A stretch of 64,000 bases of DNA from Oscillospiraceae bacterium (GTDB lineage Bacteria > Bacillota > Clostridia > Oscillospirales > Ruminococcaceae): contig JAFZPP010000037.1 in the NCBI GenBank assembly GCA_017550285.1, positions 43,088 through 107,087 of the forward strand, written 5' to 3'. Of the stretch, positions 62,301 to 64,000 are shown piece after piece. The translations under genes and the position numbers were made by a program. The notes under the pieces are model-generated. The model had not been told where the DNA came from and searched no databases. It saw only the letters and a program-made list of their open reading frames with translations. Every line of letters starts with the position of its first letter. Within the stretch, counting starts at the first letter, position 1.

Positions 62301-64000
62301 AGGCAACCGGCAAGTATCTGGATGCAGACGGCAAGATCAGCGACAAGGCAGTCGAGATCACGCTCGGCAAGTTCACGAAGAAGGACGGCATTTATGTGCT
62401 GGAATTCAAGGATGTGGAGCTCGGCGAGTATGAAGTGATCGAGACCAATACCGACATCGCAGGCTACACGCTGAAATCGACTTCGACGACCAAGGGTACA
62501 AAGAAGGTCGAGGACGGCAAGGAAGCTGTCATTGCACTCAAGGATGAGTACACAAAGCAGAAGGGCGATCTCAAGATCACGAAGACTGTCGATGCAGAGA
62601 ACGTGACCGAGGCAGAGCTCAACGGCGCACTCACCTTCACGGTTCAGAACAAGGCAACCGGCAAGTATCTGGATGCAGACGGCAAGATCAGCGACAAGGC
62701 AGTCGAGATCACGCTCGGCAAGTTCACGAAGAAGGACGGCATTTATGTGCTGGAATTCAAGGATGTTGAGCTCGGCGAATATGAAGTGATCGAGACCAAT
62801 ACCGACATCGCAGGCTACACGCTGAAATCGACTTCGACCACCAAGGGTACAAAGAAGGTCGAGGACGGCAAGGAAGCTGTCATCGAACTCAAGGATATTT
62901 ACGAAAAGAGTGTCGGCAACCTCCAGATTACCAAGACCATTGACGGTCTGAATGTCACCGAAGAGGAATTCAACGGCGCGATCAAGTTCACGATTACGAA
63001 TGAAGCAGGCGAATACCTCAATGCCAAGGGCGAGACATCCAAGGATAAGGTTGAGATCACCCTCAAGGAGTTCACAAAGCAGACCGACGGCACATATGTG
63101 CTCAAGATCGACAATGTGGCGGCCGGCACTTACAAGGTGACTGAGACTAACGCGGCTGTCCCGGGCTACGAGCTCGAGGGCACCAGCAAGACCAACGGTT
63201 CGGCGGCTGTTATGAACGGCAAGACCGCTCTCGTTGAGCTGAAAAATGTGTACAGCGAAATCCGCACCCTGACGATCAGCAAGACGGACCTCGGCGCAAA
63301 GCCGGTTCCGGAGACCAACAAGGCAACCTTCAAGCTGACTGCCAAGGATGAAGGCGCAAATCTGGAAGGTGTCAAGGTTGAGGGCAAGACCCTGACCGAT
63401 AAGGACACCGATGTTACCTTCAAGGGCAACAAGGCAGAGATCACGGGACTGAAAGACGGCAAGTACGCACTGGAAGAGACCGTGGCACCGGACGGTTTCG
63501 TCACTGTGACCACATTCGAGTTTGAGATCAAGGACGGCAAGGTTGTGACCGAGTCTGTAAAGACCGAGACCAACGGCAATGTCATTGTCCACGACGACAA
63601 CACGATTGAGGTTCAGGATGCACCGACCACCCTCAAGATCAGCAAGACGGACCTCGGCGCAAAGCCGGTTCCGGAGACCAATAAGGCAACCTTCAAGCTG
63701 ACTGCCAAGGATGAAGGCGCAAATCTGGAAGGTGTGAAGGTCGAGGGCAAGGCCCTGACCGATAAGGACACCGATGTTACCTTCAAGGGCAACAAGGCAG
63801 AAATTACGGGACTGAAAGACGGCAAGTACGCACTGGAAGAGACCGTCGCACCGGACGGCTTCGTCACTGTGACCACATTCGAGTTTGAGATCAAGGACGG
63901 CAAGGTTGTCACTGAGTCTGTGAAGACTGAGACCAACGGCAATGTCATTGTCCACGACGACAACACGATTGAGGTACAGGACGCACCGACCACCCTGACA
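56396..64000 (+). CDS. Giant choice-of-anchor A / SpaA-repeat surface adhesin (3' end beyond window)
   Basis: An open frame of at least 2535 codons with no stop before the window edge; sampled positions along its length stay in frame. The ATG at 56396 follows AGAAAGGATGAGG. Residues 1-38 form a signal peptide (cleavage near ARA-AD). A choice-of-anchor A domain follows (about 45-340; LLTDFNLFIEENVTATNQGHIVGSVIIG through GGRFEGGIIAKNANL). A long array of SpaA/Cna_B-type beta domains follows, marked by closing strands such as DAGKYVIKEYGAPAGY, LPEGKYTLTEIETPLGY and LKDGKYALEETVAPDGF. A 100-residue Thr-rich stalk lies at about 1837-1937, then near-identical repeats. Such domains often form Lys-Asn isopeptide bonds. 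It is probably wall-anchored and binds host or fibre surfaces; the anchor is not visible. Confidence 0.9.
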   Translation, partial: MKKTKRLRAISGVASAALLASYLLPLGEIPPALTARAADDDRPVYAKEITPEQLLTDFNLFIEENVTATNQGHIVGSVIIGDTLDTPNAFGDGAITSSYIHHIKNLINIAKPGDWIVDPELKEQCERNNYVYYHINDNENLNLPYMQQIADDCEYVPIKNAFAELRKWSSEQKESDSAYKATADNINTEGVLTLDVDANRNIIIPKDVYDAAKAINLVSSNTENIMCGKNTITIADVKDVKFAFGGGGEDTKTIQFNGIVSETTMKDTLCTPPDETKFRGGQLNLEAGMNLIWNLPDAENVDTAFLEGHLIAPNANVNVTGGRFEGGIIAKNANLDAEAHFYPYNSWTVRHAPYSFDLFKYINEAGGEPLPGALFGAFPVSENGVGTDPSFTLKTGDTNPNLFSLDAGKYVIKEYGAPAGYMVSDTEYYIEITENPEHDAVIKLNTWDNAETKTVQYTDKVTVKLYSDPDFTKVIKTAEYSPLALAENLYTVGGKTYAFTVGSDGKVTKAEEVAADGSRTDAELDQFTFNSVDAAYYNVVYDDQTVVPVNGFYEINGDQYEIQIEEDGTVSKITKKGKTLSADEVKRFRLGKMSTTWGPFGGQWDPTTLKTLYYYDKPYTEQGAQILYSAEADENGVYKFADLNQSYIITTEKGVGFGQVPDEVTGVTEADADVTTDMVSTVKTTKGNYIVVLDGSVASAVINVSEKLGTKFEFTDSEAMTLRKVDAAEPDTELRGAYFAYIEETYELGAGGKLTYKSASPKEPKEGEQSESADGFEWDKRDSSTAFSVLKIRNFNPNYGFGGNKNARIYRITETIAPFGYALPENDILLGCYADRTNKRTYFKTEVPRGTKPETLPIDENFNLKADRGGWTEIDLSTPEGRTLTVADNVNELHLQVGKIDSATNAYVAGATLELWEENGKKAIQSIDTAKELTLITEAGGKAMNIQPGVYYLVETEVPENYKTDEKNQKHYFTVLSDLSIVKGIVREMNSSDNEKHDIAQIYVKVADRTADPYDVTLKVFFEDGTTKEITKTVNPADADAQYNSFMIFHMDQAEPKGKLKNVIGYTASSTADYEVEIAAGTEERGQWKDIKSRCGKIPVGQTVGFGDTGVANVVELDGSNDNVLNIDRAPGAATLTIANQQEAVKSKLIFSKQDDGYKLSSVTEDTYTAVRDGKKITGAKLRLTYQGNDTTLAAVTSNLDGKTGAPVLGDNNTSLTWTVTDTDLALEGLPHGEYLLEELEAPALYQPIAPVKIQVSNDAPVVTNANADEKKAVPVSVQSDSENHTYTLSIYDSVYSISVRKLSKNGKPLPGAVLELTGKNGDKEIDLSGVRAHDSQFFTADGLGQSKSVNINYLLPEETNLVPNEAKSDTAYRWHSIGSAVIFTGLPEGKYTLTEIETPLGYLPVTTEFEIKRGADGRLIAEGELVESTSHDKITLTDESVTLSISKEDMGGKSLDDAEFTLEKLGTDGNPVAIGKIAISKSGESVTGIETSVKDDADGNPNNDKTVTIDAKGVTSFEIRGNTMQHVTVDGKAVLTGEAAAAETPAQNTYTYSGKTSGDQLVISGLYDGTYVISLSDGREYTVRAESEEEEVAYVTMLVKATVTDNVLKFRAGKVDISSLTDGTYRLTEIAPPTEKDGVEYEVTVSEFTFTVENGKVKSVKATTDGDTEEEIADANVHAAITDEGKTLTIKDEQKRYSFSLDKKDATDDKIAHLAGAKFELKPADADAKFDKRVIVKDGDTIIKKAVDGDVKLEFTTSGSGALTISGLKAGTYTLTEITPPTTKKYLKADGVLKITIGKNGLVTVKDGTTALTEKSADNKSYYLVGADKVDVFNMTETTTTTTTTTTTTTTTTTTSTTTTTTTTTSTTKPTTTTTTSTTKKTTTTTTSTTKPTTTTTTSTTKKTTTTTTSTTKKTTTTATTTTATTTVTTTTTAAPKKGNLKITKTVDAENVTEAELNGALTFTVQNKATGKYLDADGKISDKAVEITLGKFTKKDGIYVLEFKDVELGEYEVIETNTDIAGYTLKSTSTTKGTKKVEDGKEAVIALKDEYTKQKGDLKITKTVDAENVTEAELNGALTFTVQNKATGKYLDADGKISDKAVEITLGKFTKKDGIYVLEFKDVELGEYEVIETNTDIAGYTLKSTSTTKGTKKVEDGKEAVIELKDIYEKSVGNLQITKTIDGLNVTEEEFNGAIKFTITNEAGEYLNAKGETSKDKVEITLKEFTKQTDGTYVLKIDNVAAGTYKVTETNAAVPGYELEGTSKTNGSAAVMNGKTALVELKNVYSEIRTLTISKTDLGAKPVPETNKATFKLTAKDEGANLEGVKVEGKTLTDKDTDVTFKGNKAEITGLKDGKYALEETVAPDGFVTVTTFEFEIKDGKVVTESVKTETNGNVIVHDDNTIEVQDAPTTLKISKTDLGAKPVPETNKATFKLTAKDEGANLEGVKVEGKALTDKDTDVTFKGNKAEITGLKDGKYALEETVAPDGFVTVTTFEFEIKDGKVVTESVKTETNGNVIVHDDNTIEVQDAPTTLT
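61975..62150 (+). repeat. 33-bp minisatellite in the adhesin Thr stalk
   Basis: About five units encode the 11-residue block TTTTTTSTTKP or TTTTTTSTTKK. Pro and Lys endings alternate in the first units. The units are nearly identical at DNA level, so copy number may vary between strains. Confidence 0.85.
62213..62914 (+). repeat. Two near-identical 351-bp repeats (117 residues each)
   Basis: Copies begin at 62213 and 62564 with GNLKITKTVDAENV and GDLKITKTVDAENV. They differ at only a handful of bases, mostly silent. A third, diverged copy begins at 62915 with the same period. Each encodes a Cna_B-like domain ending YEVIETNTDIAGYTL. The near identity points to recent duplication or gene conversion. 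Confidence 0.9.
63275..64000 (+). repeat. Two near-identical 363-bp repeats (121 residues each)
   Basis: Copies start at 63275 and 63638 (ISKTDLGAKPVPETNKATFKL) and the second reaches the window edge, where another seems to begin. They contain the GLKDGKYALEETVAPDGF closing strand. The array probably continues past the window and will be difficult to assemble with short reads. Confidence 0.9.

Noticed and set aside
56357..63955. Two very long open frames on the minus strand (56357-60397 and 60434-63955)
   Set aside because: They are antisense to the continuous plus-strand adhesin frame and their translations are Cys/Leu/Ile/Arg-rich with no domain sense. They arise from the biased codon use of the repeats. 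The plus frame has a signal peptide, known domains and a consensus promoter.

Overview
The window looks like the chromosome of a low-to-mid GC, Gram-positive, fibre-degrading gut or rumen Clostridium relative, most like Ruminococcus or a near neighbour in the Oscillospiraceae. The reasons are type I dockerin domains with Thr-rich linkers, a Firmicutes-type rpmH-rnpA-yidD-yidC-jag-mnmE-mnmG-rsmG block with parS sites, a CIRCE-controlled groESL, a Spo0A-type regulator, lipobox lipoproteins and a Thr-rich choice-of-anchor/SpaA surface protein. The species cannot be named from this sequence. Many promoters fit TTGACA-N17-TATAAT very closely, often with an extended TGC before the -10.

Layout. 1-6385: a strong promoter drives eight small exported proteins, all carrying Tyr-Gly-Pro-Pro (YGPP) motifs; the first is a lipoprotein and seven are dockerin proteins. 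They end in a radical SAM/SPASM enzyme. This is the most interesting locus: it resembles the 'rSAM/lipoprotein' peptide-modification systems of Bacteroidetes, but with cellulosome-style dockerin substrates. 6618-10777 (minus): EAL phosphodiesterase, NERD protein and phosphofructokinase. 11045-13130: two-component system. 13375-20648: the origin-proximal block with three perfect parS palindromes, one built into a terminator; dnaA and parAB are not present. 20861-32630: LCP cell-wall ligase, WYL and AraC regulators, SDR epimerase plus iron alcohol dehydrogenase, a zinc-ribbon membrane protein with an LRAT-like enzyme, YgjP-type protease, rsmD, coaD and VanZ-like genes. 32666-34920 (minus): an amino-acid ABC transporter whose binding protein appears circularly permuted. 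35115-36064 (minus): tRNA-Val and a Spo0A homologue with Asp56 replaced by Asn. 36261-41849: a TIGR04086-like membrane protein, groESL, mreB and acetyltransferases. 42058-48282 (minus): YfhO protein with a SHOCT tail, M24 peptidase, HD hydrolase and GH25 lysozyme. 48593-55644 (minus): glycoside hydrolase cluster (GH42, lipoprotein, GH36, GH74), suited to galactosylated glucans such as xyloglucan. 56396-64000 (plus): a giant repetitive surface adhesin that runs off the window.

Four dispersed intergenic elements (about 6.4, 39.0, 46.8 and 48.4 kb) share a nested-palindrome architecture with long terminal inverted repeats. All four lie just beyond the 3' ends of genes, and they explain most of the long non-coding gaps.

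Motifs, starts and promoters were read by eye; family names come from recognition of motifs and gene order, without any database search.
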